Assembly (NCBI GenBank): GCA_022747635.1
Contig: JAKTNV010000640.1
Span: 1 to 64,000, forward strand
DNA from: Hetaerina americana
Taxonomy: Eukaryota > Arthropoda > Insecta > Odonata > Calopterygidae
DNA: 64,000 nt
Direction of reading: 5' to 3'
The position numbers and the translations under genes are program-made. Below are positions 36,166-48,967 of the stretch, one piece after another. Position 1 is the stretch's first letter. Each line of letters begins with the position of its first letter. The notes below the pieces were generated by a model that saw only the letters and a list, made by a program, of their open reading frames with translations, made no database searches and had not been told where the DNA came from.

Positions 36166-38039
36166 TTGTTGTTTTTCGCAATATTTTTAGAAATTTGGGC
36201 TCTTTTAGTAACATTAACACTAGCGCTGAAGCATCTTTAATGCTCATTTCTTGTCTTTCAGGATTTATTCTGGGTTTTATTTTGTTTATTTCATGAAAAT
36301 GAACTACAATACACACCATGGAAACATTTTTGTTTGATTTGTGTCGAGTGAGATTTTCACCTAGAACCCTAGGGGGGGTATTGGCACTTTTCATGGAAAA
36401 ATGTAAAAAATTAAAATTTCAAAAAATGAAATAAATGCCTTCTATACACCTCAAACATTCACTCTAAAACAGAAGATTGTTGTTTTTCGCAATATTTTTA
36501 GAAATTTGGGCTCTTTTAGTAACATTAACACTAGCGCTGAAGCATCTTTTATGCTCATTTCTTGTCTTTCAGGATTTATTCTGGGTTTTATTTTGTTTAT
36601 TTGATGAAAATGAACAACAATACACACCATGGAAACATTTTTTTTTGATTTGTGTCGAGTGAGATTTTCACCTAGAACCCAAAGGGGGGGGTATTGGAAT
36701 CTTTTCATGGAAAAATGTGAAAAATTAAAATTTCTAAAAATGAAATTAATTCTTTCTATACACCTCAAACATTCACTCTAAAACAGAAGATTGTTGTTTT
36801 TCGCAATATTTTTAGAAATTTGGGCTCTTTTAGTAACATTAACACTAGCGCTGAAGCATCTTTTATGCTCATTTCTTGTCTTTCAGGATTTATTCTGGGT
36901 TTTATTTTGTTTATTTGATGAAAATGAACAACAATACACACCATGGAAACATTTTTGTTTGATTTGTGTCGAGTGAGATTTTCACCTAGTATCCAAAGGG
37001 GGGGGTATTGGCACTTTTCATGGAAAAATTTGAAAAATTAAAATTTCTAAAAATGAAATAAATGCCTTGTATACACCTCAAACATTCACTCTAAAACAGA
37101 AGATTGTTTTTTTTCGCAATATTTTTAGAAATTTGGGCTCTTTAAGTAACATTAACACTAGCGCTGAAGCATCATTTATGCTAATTTCTTCTCTTTCAGG
37201 ATTAATTCTGGGTTTTATTTTGTTTATTTGATGAAAATAAACAACAATACACACCATTAAAACATTTTTGTTTGATTTGTGTCGAGTGAGATTTTCACCT
37301 AGAACCCAAAGGGGGGTATTAACACTTTTCATGGAAAAATGTGAAAAATTAAAATTTCTAAAAATGAAATAAATGCTTGTATACACCTCAAACATTCACT
37401 CTAAAACAGAAGATTGTTTTTTTTCGCAATATTTTTAGAAATTTGGGCTCTTTTAGTAACATTAACACTAGCGCTGAAGCATCTTTAATTCTCATTTCTT
37501 GTCTTTCAGGATTTATTCTGGGTTTTATTTTGTTTATTTGATGAAAATGAACAACAATACACACCATAGGAACATTTTTGTTTGATTTGTGTCGAATGAG
37601 ATTTTCACCTAGAACCCAAAGGAGGGGGTATTGGCACTTTTAATGGAAAAATATGAAAAATTAAAATTTCCAAAAATGAAATAAATGCCTTCTATACACC
37701 TCAAACATTCACTCTAAAACAGAAGATTGTTGTTTTTCGCAATATTTTTAGAAATTTGGGCTCTTTTAGTAACATTAACACTAGCGCTGAAGCATCTTTA
37801 ATGCTCATTTCTTGTCTTTCAGGATTTATTCTGGGTGTTATTTTGTTTATTTGAAGAAAATGAACAACAATACACACCATGGAAACATTTTTGTTTGATT
37901 TGTGTCGAGTGAGATTTTCACCAAGAACGCAAAGGGGGGGGTATTGGCACTTTTCATGGAAAAATGTGAAAAATTAAAATTTCTAAAAATGAAATAAATG
38001 CCTTCTATACACCTCAAACATTCACTCTAAAACAGAAGA
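36166..38039 (+). repeat. Module B right part (B5-B10, six monomers)
   Basis: Monomers start at 36166, 36477, 36791, 37104, 37416 and 37728 and match B5-B10 at 27416-29291, offset about 8,748 bp. Shared variants include ACCCTAGGGG (B5), GGAATCTTTTC (B6), CTAGTATCC (B7), CTTCTCTTTCAGG (B8) and CACTTTTAATGG (B9). B1-B4 are absent here because the module A run joins directly at the B4 tail. An A1 monomer follows at 38040. Confidence 0.85.
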
Positions 38040-40849
38040 TTGTTGTTTTTCGCAATATTTTTAGAAATTTGGGCTCTTTTAGTAACATTAACACTAGCGC
38101 TGAAGCATCTTTTATGCTCATTTCTTGTCTTTCAGGATTTATTCTGGGTTTTATTTTGTTTATTTGATGAAAATGAACAACAATACACACCATGGAAACA
38201 TTTTTTTTTGATTTGTGTCGAGTGAGATTTTCACCTAGAACCCATAGGGGGGGGTATTGGCACTTTTCATGGAAAAATGTGAAATATTAAAATTTCTAAA
38301 AATGAAATAAATGCCTTCTATACACCTCAAACATTCACTCTAAAACAGAAGATTGTTGTTTTTCGCAATATTTTTAGAAATTTGGGCTCTTTTAGTAACA
38401 TTAACACTAGCGCTGAAGCATCTTTAATGCTCATTTCTTGTCTTGAAGGATTTATTCTGGGTTTTATTTTGTTTATTTTAAGAAAATGAACAACAATACA
38501 CACCATGAAAACATTTTTGTTTGATTTGTGTCGAGTGAGATTTTCACCTAGAACCCAAAGGGGGGGTATTGGAACTTTTCATGGAAAAATGTGAAAAATT
38601 AAATTTTCTAAAAATGAAATAAATGCCTTCTATACACCTCAAACATTCACTCTAAAACAGAAGATTGTTGTTTTTCGCAATATTTTTAGAAATTTGGGCT
38701 CTTTTAGAAACATTACCACTAGCGCTGAAGCATCTTTTATGCTCATTTCTTGTCTTTCAGGATTTATTCTGGGTTTTATTTTGTTTATTTGTAAAAATGA
38801 ACAACAATGCACACCATAGAAACATTTTTGTTTGATTTGTGTCGAGTGAGATTTTCACCTAGAACAAAAAGGGGGGGGTATTGGCACTTTTCATGGAAAA
38901 ATGTGAAAAATTAAATTTTCTAAAAATGAAATAAATGCCTTCTATACACCTCAAACATTTACTCTAAAACAGAAGATTGTTATTTTTCGCAATATTTTTA
39001 GAAATTTGGATTCTTTTAGTAACATTAACACTAGCGCTGAAGCATCTTTTATGCTCATTTCTTGTCTTTCAAGATTTATTCTGGGTTTTATTTTGTTTAT
39101 TTGAAGAAAATGAACAACAATACACACCATGGAAACATTTTTGTTTGATTTGTATCGAGTGCGATTTTCACCTAGAACCCAAAGGGGGGGGTATTGGCAC
39201 TTTTCATGGAAAAATGTGAAAAATTAAATTTTCTAAAAATGAAATAAATGCCTTCTATACACCTCAAACATTCACTCTAAAACAGAAGATTGTTGTTTTT
39301 CACAATATTTTTAGAAATTTGGGCTCTTTTAGTAACATTAACACTAGCGCTGAAGCATCTTTTATGGTCATTTCTTGTCTTTCAGGATTTATTCTGGGTT
39401 TTATTTTGTTTATTTGAAGAAAATGAACAACAATTCACACCATGGAAACATTTTTGTTTGATTTGTTTCGAGTGAGATTTTCACCTAGAACCCAAAGGGG
39501 GGGGTATTGGCACTTTTCATGGAAAAATTAAAAAAATTAAATTTCTAAAAATGAAATAAATGCCTTGTATACACCTCAAACATTCACTCTAAAACAGAAG
39601 ATAGTTGTTTTTCGCAATATTTTTAGAAATTTGGGCTCTTTTAGTAACATTAACACTAGCCCTGAAGCATCTTTAATGCTCACTTCTTGTCTTTCAGGAT
39701 TTATTCTGGGTTTTATTTTGTTTATTTGATGAAAATGAACAACAATACACACCATAGGAACATTTTGGTTTGATTTGTGTCGAATGAGATTTTCACCTAG
39801 AACCCAAAGGAGGGGGTATTGGCACTTTTCATGGAAAAATATGAAAAATGAAAATTTCTAAAAATGAAATAAATGCCTTCTATACACCTCAAACATTCAC
39901 TCTAAAACAGAAGATTGTTGTTTTTCGCAATATTTTTAGAAATTTGGGCTCTTTTAGTAAAATTAACACTAGCGCTGAAGCATCTTTTATGCTCATTTCT
40001 TGTCTTTCAGGATTTATTCTGGGTTTTATTTTGTTTATTTGAAGAAAATGAACAACAATACACGCCATGGAAACATTTCTGTTTGATTTGTGTCGAGTGC
40101 GATTTTCACCTAGAACCCAAAGGGGGGGGTATTGGCACTTTTCATGGAAATATGTGAAAAATTAAATTTTCTAAAAATGAAATAAATGCCTTCTATACAC
40201 CTCAAACATTCACTCTAAAACAGAAGATTTTTGTTTTTCACAATATTTTTAGAAATTTGGGCTCTTTTAGTAACATTAACACTAGCGCTGAAGCATCTTT
40301 TATGGTCATTTCTTGTCTTTCAGGATTTATTCTGGGTTTTATTTTGTTTATTTGAAGAAAATGAACAACAATTCACACCATGGAAACATTTTTGTTTGAT
40401 TTGTGTCGAGTGAAATTTTCACCTAGAACCCAAAGGGGGAGGTATTGGCACTTTTCATGGAAAAATTAAAAAAATTAAATTTCTAAAAATGAAATAAATG
40501 CCTTGTATACACCTCAAACATTCACTCTAAAACAGAAGATAGTTGTTTTTCGCAATATTTTTAGAAATTTGGGCTCTTTTAGTAACATTAACACTAGCCC
40601 TGAAGCATCTTTAATGCTCACTTCTTGTCTTTCAGGATTTATTCTGGGTTTTATTTTGTTTATTTGATGAAAATGAACAACAATACACACCATAGGAACA
40701 TTTTGGTTTGATTTGTGTCGAATGAGATTTTCACCTAGAACCCAAAGGGGGGGGTATTGCCACTTTTCATGGAAAAATGGAAAAAAAAAAAATTATAAAA
40801 ATGAAATAAATGCCTTCTATACACCTCAAACATTCACTCTTAAACAGAA
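38040..40849 (+). repeat. Module A run (A1-A9, nine monomers)
   Basis: Nine monomers in A order, collinear with 15865-18676 at an offset of 22,175 bp. The markers CTTGAAGG (A2), AAACATTACC (A3), GGATTCTTTTAG (A4), TTTTTCACAAT (A5 and A8), AGCCCTGAAG (A6) and CACGCCATGG (A7) are all present. Private changes include TTGTATCGAG at about 39150 and AGTAAAATTAAC at about 39956. The run ends with TATTGCCAC at about 40757 followed by a run of about twelve A bases. Confidence 0.8.
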
Positions 40850-41477
40850 GATTGTTGTTTTTCGCAATATTTTTAGAAATTTGGGCTCTTTTAGTAACAT
40901 TAACACTAGCGCTGAAGCATCTTTTATGCACATTTCTTGTCTTTCATGATTTATTCTGGGTTTTATTTTGTTTATTTGATGAAAATGAATAACAATACAC
41001 ACCATGGAAACATTTTTGTTTGATTTGTGTCGAGTGAGATTTTCACCAAGAACGCAAAGGGGGGGGTATTGGAACTTTTCATGGAAAAATGTGAAAAATT
41101 AAAATTTCTAAAAATGAAATAAATGCCTTCTATACACCTCAAACATTCACTCTAAAACAGAAGATTGTTGTTTTTCGCAATATTTTTAGAAATTTGGCCT
41201 CTTAAAGTAACATTAACACTAGTGCTGACGCATCTTTTATGCTCATTTCTTGTCTTTCAGGATTTATTCTGGGTTTTATTTTGTTTATTTGATGAAAATG
41301 AACAACAATACACACCATAGGAACAGTTTGGTTTGATATGTGTCGAATGAGATTTTCACCTAGAACCCAAAGAAGGGGGTATTATAACTTTTCATGGATA
41401 AATATGAAAAATTAAAATTTCTAACAATGAAATAAATGCCTTCTATACACCTCAAACATTAACTCTAAAACAGAAGA
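40850..41477 (+). repeat. Two extra monomers not present in the collinear copy
   Basis: Monomers start at about 40850 and about 41165. The first has TGCACATTTC, TTCATGATTTATTC, GAATAACAATAC and CACCAAGAACGC, matching the monomer at 5248. The second is unusually divergent: TTTGGCCTCTTAAAG, TAGTGCTGACGC, GGAACAGTTTGG, CAAAGAAGGGGG and ATTATAACTTTTC. At the corresponding place near 18.68 kb the array goes straight from A9 to the A10-like linker, so the long-range offset changes from 22,175 to 22,801 bp here. Confidence 0.75.
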
Positions 41478-42411
41478 TTGTTGTTTTTCGCAATATTTTT
41501 AGAAATTTGGGCTCTTTTAGTAACATTAACACTAGCGCTGAAGCATCTTTTATGCTCATTTCTTGTCTTTCAGGATTTATTCTGGGTTTTATTTTGTTTA
41601 TTTGATGAAAATGAACAACAATACACACCATGGAAACATTTTTGTTTGATTTGTGTCGAGTGAGATTTTCACCTAGAACCCAAAGGGTATTGGCACTTTT
41701 CATGGAAAAATGTAAAAATATACATTTTCTAAAAATGAAATAAATGCCTTCTAAACACCTCAAACATTCACTCTAAAACAGAAGATTGTTGTTTTTCGCA
41801 ATATTTTTAGAAATTTGGGCTCTTTTAGTAACTTTAACACTAGAGCTGAAGCTTCTTTAATGCTCATTTCTTGTCTTTCAGGATTTATTCTGGGTTTTAT
41901 TTTGTTTATTTGTAAAAATTAACAACAATGCACACCATAGAAACATTTTTGTTTGATTTGTGTCGAGTGAGATTTTCACCTAGAACCCAAAGGGGGGGGG
42001 TATTGGCACTTTTCATGGAAAAATGAGAAAAATTAAATTTTCTAAAAATGAAATAAATGCCTTCTATACACCTCAAACATTCACTCTAAAACAGAAGATT
42101 GTTGTTTTTCGCAATATTTTTAGAAATTTGGGCTCTTTTAGTAACATTAACACTAGCGCTGAAGCATCTTTAATGCTCATTTCTTGTCTTTCAGGATTTA
42201 TTCTGGGTTTTATTTTGTTTATTTCATGAAAATGAACTACAATACACACCATGGAAACATTTTTGTTTGATTTGTGTCGAGTGAGATTTTCACCTAGAAC
42301 CCTAGGGGGGGGGTATTGGCACTTTTCATGGAAAAATGTAAAAAATTAAAATTTCTAAAAATGAAATAAATGCCTTCTATACACCTCAAACATTCACTCT
42401 AAAACAGAAGA
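41478..42411 (+). repeat. Linker monomers A10, A11 and a lone B5-type monomer
   Basis: The monomers at 41478 and about 41786 match 18677 and 18985, including the GAAGCTTC variant. The third, at about 42099, has ATTTCATGAAAATGAAC and ACCCTAGGGG, which mark B5. It is followed by a monomer matching the second C monomer (22734). B1-B4 and B6-C1 are therefore missing between these points, a loss of about ten monomers relative to 19298-22733. Confidence 0.75.
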
Positions 42412-45400
42412 TTGTTGTTTTTCGCAATATTTTTAGAAATTTGGGCTCTTTCAGTAACATTTACACTAGCGCTGAAGCATCTTTTATGCTCATTTCTTGT
42501 CTTTCAGGATTTATTCTGGGTTTTATTTTGTTTATTTGATGAAAATGAACAACAATACACACCATGGAAACATTTTTTTTTGATTTGTGTCGAGTGAGAT
42601 TTTCACCTAGAACCCAAAGGGGGGGGTATTGGCACTTTTCATGGAAAAATGTGAAAAATTAAAATTTCTAAAAATGAAATAAATTCTTTCTATACACCTC
42701 AAACATTCACCCTAAAACAGAAGATTGTTGTTTTTCGCAATATTTTTAGAAATTTGGGCTCTTTTAGTAACATTAACACTAGCGCTGAAGCATCTTTTAT
42801 GCTCATTTCTTGTCTTTCAGGATTTATTCTGGGTTTTATTTTGTTTATTTGATGAAAATGAACAACAATACACACCATGGAAACATTTTTGTTTGATTTG
42901 TGTCGAGTGAGATTTTCACCTAGTACCCAAAGGGGGGGGTATTGGCACTTTTCATGGAAAAATGTGAAAAATTAAAATTTCTAAAAATGAAATAAATGCC
43001 TTGTATACACCTCAAACATTCACTCTAAAACAGAAGATTGTTTTTTTTCGCAATATTTTTAGAAATTTGGGCTCTTTAAGTAACATTAACACTAGCGCTG
43101 AAGCATCATTTATGCTAATTTCTTCTCTTTCAGGATTAATTCTGGGTTTTATTTTGTTTATTTGATGAAAATAAACAACAATACACACCATTAAAACATT
43201 TTTGTTTGATTTGTGTCGAGTGAGATTTTCACCTAGAACCCAAAGGGGGGTATTAACACTTTTCATGGAAAAATGTGAAAAATTAAAATTTCTAAAAATG
43301 AAATAAATGCCTTGTATACACCTCAAACATTCACTCTAAAACAGAAGATTGTTTTTTTTCGCAATATTTTTAGAAATTTAGGCTCTTTTAGTAACATAAA
43401 CACTAGCGCTGAAGCATCTTTAATGCTCATTTCTGGTCTTTCAGGATTTATTCTGGGTTTTATTTTGTTTATTTGATGAAAATGAACAACAATACACACC
43501 ATAGGAACATTTTTGTTTGATTTGTGTCGAATGAGATTTTCACCTAGAACCCAAAGGAGGGGGTATTGGCACTTTTCATGGAAAAATATGAAAAATTAAA
43601 ATTTCTAAAAATGAAATAAATGCCTTCTATACACCTCAAACATTCACTCTAAAACAGAAGATTGTTGTTTTTCGCAATATTTTTAGAAATTTGGGCTCTT
43701 TTAGTAACATTAACACTAGCGCTGAAGCATCTTTTATGCTCATTTCTTGTCTTTCAGGATTTATTCTGGGTTTTATTTTGTTTATTTGATGAAAATGAAC
43801 AACAATACACACCATGGAAACATTTTTGTTTGATATGTGTCGAGTGAGATTTTCACCTAGAACCCATAAGGGGGGGTATTGGCACTTTTCATGGAAAAAT
43901 GTGAAATATTAAAATTTCTAAAAATGAAATAAATGCCTTCTATACACCTCAAACATTTACTCTAAAACAGAAGATTGTTGTTTTTCGCAATATTTTTAGA
44001 AATTTGGGCTCTTTTAGTAACATTAACACTAGCGCTGAAGCATCTTTTATGCTCATTTCTTGTCTTTCAGCTTTTATTCTGGGTTTTATTTTGTTTATTT
44101 GATGAAAATGAACAACAATACACACCATGGAAACATTTTTGTTTGATATGTGTCGAGTGAAATTTTCACCTAGAACCCAAAGGGGGGGGTATTGGCACTT
44201 TTCATGGAAAAATGTGAAAAATTAAATTTTCTAAAAATGAAATAAATGCATCCTTTACACCTCAAACATTCACTCTAAAACAGAAGATTGTTGTTTTTCG
44301 CAATATTTTTAGAAATTTGGGCTCTTTTAGTAACTTCAACACTACCGCTGAAGCATCTTTTATGCTCATTTCTTGTCTTTCAGGATTTATTCTGGGTTTT
44401 ATTTTGTTTATTTGAAGAAAATGAACTACAATACACACCATGGAAACATTTTTGTTTGATTTGTGTCGAGTGAGATTTTCACCTAGAACCCAAAGGGGGG
44501 GGTATTGGCACTTTTCATGGAAAAATCTGAGAAATTAAATTTTCTAAAAATGAAATAAATGCCTTCTATACACCTCAAACGTTCACTCAAAAACAGAAGA
44601 TTGTTGTTTTTCGCAATATTTTTAGAAATTTGGGCTCTTTTAGTAACATTAACACTAGCGCTGAAGCATCTTTTATGCTCATTTCTTGTCTTTCAGGATT
44701 TATTCTGGGTTTTATTTTGTTTATTTGATGAAAATGAACAACAATACACACCATGGAAACATTTTTGTTTGATTTGTGTCGAGTGAGATTTTCACCTAGA
44801 ACCCAAAGGTATTGGCACTTTTCATGGAAAAATGTGAAAAATTAAAATTTCTAAAAATGAAATAAATTCTTTCTATACACCTCAAACATTCACTCTAAAA
44901 CAGAAGATTGTTGTTTTTCGCAATATTTTTAGAAATTTGGGCTCTTTTAGTAACTTTAACACTAGCGCTGAAGCATCTTTTATGCTCATTTCTTGTCTTT
45001 CAGGATTTATTCTGGGTTTTATTTTGTTTATTTGATGAAAATGAACAACAATACACACCATGGAAACATTTTTGTTTGATTTGTGTCGAGTGAGATTTTC
45101 ACCTATTACCCAAAGGGGGGGGTATTGGCACTTTTCATGGAAAATTGTGAAAAATTAAAATTTCTAAAAATGAATAAATGCCTTCTAAACACCTCAAACA
45201 TTCACTCTAAAACAGAAGATTGTTTTTTTTCGCAATATTTTTAGAAATTTGGGCTCTTTAAATAACATTAACACTAGCGCTGAAGCATCTTTTATGCTCA
45301 TTTCTTGTCTTTCAGGATTAATTCTGGGTTTTATTTTGTTTATTTGATGAAAATAAACAACAATACACACCATTAAAACATTTTTGTTTGATTTGTGTCG

Positions 45401-45530
45401 AGTGAGATTTTCACCTAGAACCCAAAGGGGGGTATTAACACTTTTCATGGAAAAATTTAAAAAATTAAATTTTCTAAAAATGAAATAAATGCCTTCTAAA
45501 CACCTCAAACATTCACTCTAAAACAGAAGA
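42412..45530 (+). repeat. Module C copy 2 (ten monomers)
   Basis: Collinear with 22734-26167 at an offset of 19,678 bp, then 19,365 and 19,363 bp. Shared variants are ACCCTAAAACAG, CTAGTACCC, CTTCTCTTTCAGG, TTTCTGGTCTTTCAGG, ACCCATAAGG, CAGCTTTTATTC, GCATCCTTTACACC, AAACGTTCACTC and the two-G tract. The 313-bp change in offset shows that the two monomers at 23984 and 24297 correspond to a single one at 43662. The monomer at 42412 carries private changes CTTTCAGTAACATTTAC. Confidence 0.8.
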
Positions 45531-48500
45531 TTGTTGTTTTTAGAAATATTTTTAGAAATTTGGGCTCTTTTAGTAACATTAACACTTTCTCTGAAGCATC
45601 TTTTATGCTCATTTCTTGTCTTTCAGGATTTTTTCTGGGTTTTATTTTGTTTATTTGATGAAAATGAACAACAATACACACCATGGAAACATTTCTCTTT
45701 GATTTGTGTCGAGTTAGATTTTCACCTAGAACACAAAGGGGGGGGTATTGGCACTTTTCATGGAAAATGTGAAATTTTAAAATTTCTAAAAATGAAATAA
45801 ATGCCTTCTATACACCTCAAACATTCACTCTAAAACAGAAGATTGTTGTTTTTCGCAATATTTTTAGAAATTTGGGCTCTTTTAGTAACTTTAACACTAG
45901 CGCTGAAGCATCTTTTATGCTCATATCTTGTCTTTCAGGATTTATTCTGGGTTTTATTTTGTTTATTTGAAGAAAATGACCTACAATACACACCATGGAA
46001 ACATTTTTGTTTGATTTGTGTCGTGTGAGATTTTCACCTAGAACCCAAAGGGGGGGGTATTGGCACTTTTCATGGAAAAATGTGAAAAATTAAATTTTCT
46101 AAAAATGAAATAAATGCCTTCTATACACCTCAAACATTCACTCTAAAACAGAAGATTGTTGTTTTTTGCAATATTTTTAGAAATTTGGGCTCTTTTAGTA
46201 ACATTAACACTAGCGCTGAAGCATCTCTTATGCTCATTTCTTGTCTTTCAGGATTTATTCTGGGTTTTATTTTGTTTATTTGATGAAAATGAACAACAAT
46301 ACACACCATGGAAACATTTTTGTTTGATTTGTGTCGATTGAGATTTTCACCTAGTACCCAAAGGGGAGGGTATTGGCACTTTTCATGGAAAAATGTGAAA
46401 AATTAAAATTTCTAAAAACGAAATAAATGCCTTGTATACATCTCAAACATTCACTCTAAAACAGAAGATTGTTTTTTTTCGCAATATTTTTAGATATTTG
46501 GGCTCTTTAAGTAACATTAACACTAGCGCTGAAGCATCATTTATGCTAATTTCTTGTCTTTCAGGATTAATTCTGGGTTTTATTTTGTTTATTTGATGAA
46601 AATAAACAACAATACACACCATGGAAACATTTTTGTTTGATTTGTGTCGAGTGAGATTTTCACCTAGAACCCAAAGGGGGGTATTAACACTTTTCATGGA
46701 AAAATGTAAAAAATTAAATTTTCTAAAAATGAAATAAATGCCTTCTAAACACCTCAAACATTCACTCTAAAAGGGAAGATTGTTGTTTTTCGAAATATTT
46801 TTAGAAATTTGTGCTCTTTTAGTAACATTAACACTAGCGCTGAAGCATCTTTTATGCTCATTTCTTGTCTTTCAGGATTTATTCTGGGTTTTATTTTGTC
46901 TATTTGATGAAAATGAACAACAATACACACCATGGAAACATTTTTCTTTGATTTGTGTCAAGTGAGATTTTCACCTAGAACACAAAGGGAGGGGTATTGG
47001 CACTTTTCATTGAAAAATGTGAAAAATTTAAATTTCTAAAAATGAAATAAATGCCTTCTATACACCTCAAACATTCACTCTACAACAGAAGATTGTTGTT
47101 TTTTCGCAATATTTTTAGAAATTTGGGCTCTTTTAGTAACATTAACACTAGCGCTGAAGCATCTTTAATGCTCATTTCTTGTCTTTCAGGATTTATTCTG
47201 GGTTTTATTTTGTTTATTTCATGAAAATGAACTACAATACACACCATGGAAACATTTTTGTTTGATTTGTGTCGAGTGAGATTTTCACCTAGAACCCTAG
47301 GGGGGGTATTGGCACTTTTCATGGAAAAATGTAAAAAATTAAAATTTCAAAAAATGAAATAAATGCCTTCTATACACCTCAAACATTCACTCTAAAACAG
47401 AAGATTGTTGTTTTTCGCAATATTTTTAGAAATTTGGGCTCTTTTAGTAACATTAACACTAGCGCTGAAGCATCTTTTATGCTCATTTCTTGTCTTTCAG
47501 GATTTATTCTGGGTTTTATTTTGTTTATTTGATGAAAATGAACAACAATACACACCATGGAAACATTTTTTTTTGATTTGTGTCGAGTGAGATTTTCACC
47601 TAGAACCCAAAGGGGGGGGTATTGGAATCTTTTCATGGAAAAATGTGAAAAATTAAAATTTCTAAAAATGAAATTAATTCTTTCTATACACCTCAAACAT
47701 TCACTCTAAAACAGAAGATTGTTGTTTTTCGCAATATTTTTAGAAATTTGGGCTCTTTTAGTAACATTAACACTAGCGCTGAAGCATCTTTTATGCTCAT
47801 TTCTTGTCTTTCAGGATTTATTCTGGGTTTTATTTTGTTTATTTGATGAAAATGAACAACAATACACACCATGGAAACATTTTTGTTTGATTTGTGTCGA
47901 GTGAGATTTTCACCTAGTATCCAAAGGGGGGGGTATTGGCACTTTTCATGGAAAAATTTGAAAAATTAAAATTTCTAAAAATGAAATAAATGCCTTGTAT
48001 ACACCTCAAACATTCACTCTAAAACAGAAGATTGTTTTTTTTCGCAATATTTTTAGAAATTTGGGCTCTTTAAGTAACATTAACACTAGCGCTGAAGCAT
48101 CATTTATGCTAATTTCTTCTCTTTCAGGATTAATTCTGGGTTTTATTTTGTTTATTTGATGAAAATAAACAACAATACACACCATTAAAACATTTTTGTT
48201 TGATTTGTGTCGAGTGAGATTTTCACCTAGAACCCAAAGGGGGGTATTAACACTTTTCATGGAAAAATGTGAAAAATTAAAATTTCTAAAAATGAAATAA
48301 ATGCTTGTATACACCTCAAACATTCACTCTAAAACAGAAGATTGTTTTTTTTCGCAATATTTTTAGAAATTTGGGCTCTTTTAGTAACATTAACACTAGC
48401 GCTGAAGCATCTTTAATTCTCATTTCTTGTCTTTCAGGATTTATTCTGGGTTTTATTTTGTTTATTTGATGAAAATGTACAACAATACACACCATAGGAA

Positions 48501-48967
48501 CATTTTTGTTTGATTTGTGTCGAATGAGATTTTCACCTAGAACCCAAAGGAGGGGGTATTGGCACTTTTAATGGAAAAATATGAAAAATTAAAATTTCTA
48601 AAAATGAAATAAATGCCTTCTATACACCTCAAACATTCACTCTAAAACAGAAGATTGTTGTTTTTCGCAATATTTTTAGAAATTTGGGCTCTTTTAGTAA
48701 CATTAACACTAGCGCTGAAGCATCTTTTATGCTCATTTCTTGTCTTTCAGGATTTATTCTGGGTGTTATTTTGTTTATTTGAAGAAAATGAACAACAATA
48801 CACACCATGGAAACATTTTTGTTTGGTTTGTGTCAAGTGAGATTTTCACCAAGAACGCAAAGGGGGGGGTATTGGCACTTTTCATGGAAAAATGTGAAAA
48901 ATTAAAATTTCTAAAAATGAAATAAATGCCTTCTATACACCTCAAACATTCACTCTAAAACAGAAGA
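45531..48967 (+). repeat. Module B copy 3 with one extra monomer (eleven monomers)
   Basis: B1 and B2 start at 45531 and 45843, offset 19,363 bp from copy 2. An additional monomer at 46156 (TTTTTTGCAAT, CTCTTATGC, GTCGATTGAG, CTAGTACCC) comes before B3, after which the offset becomes 19,676 bp and B3-B10 follow. The last monomer (48655) carries GGGTGTTATT and CACCAAGAACGC as in other B10 copies, but has GGTTTGTGTCAAGTG, a private change. B10 is followed by a C-type monomer with ACCCATAAGG rather than by A1. Confidence 0.8.
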
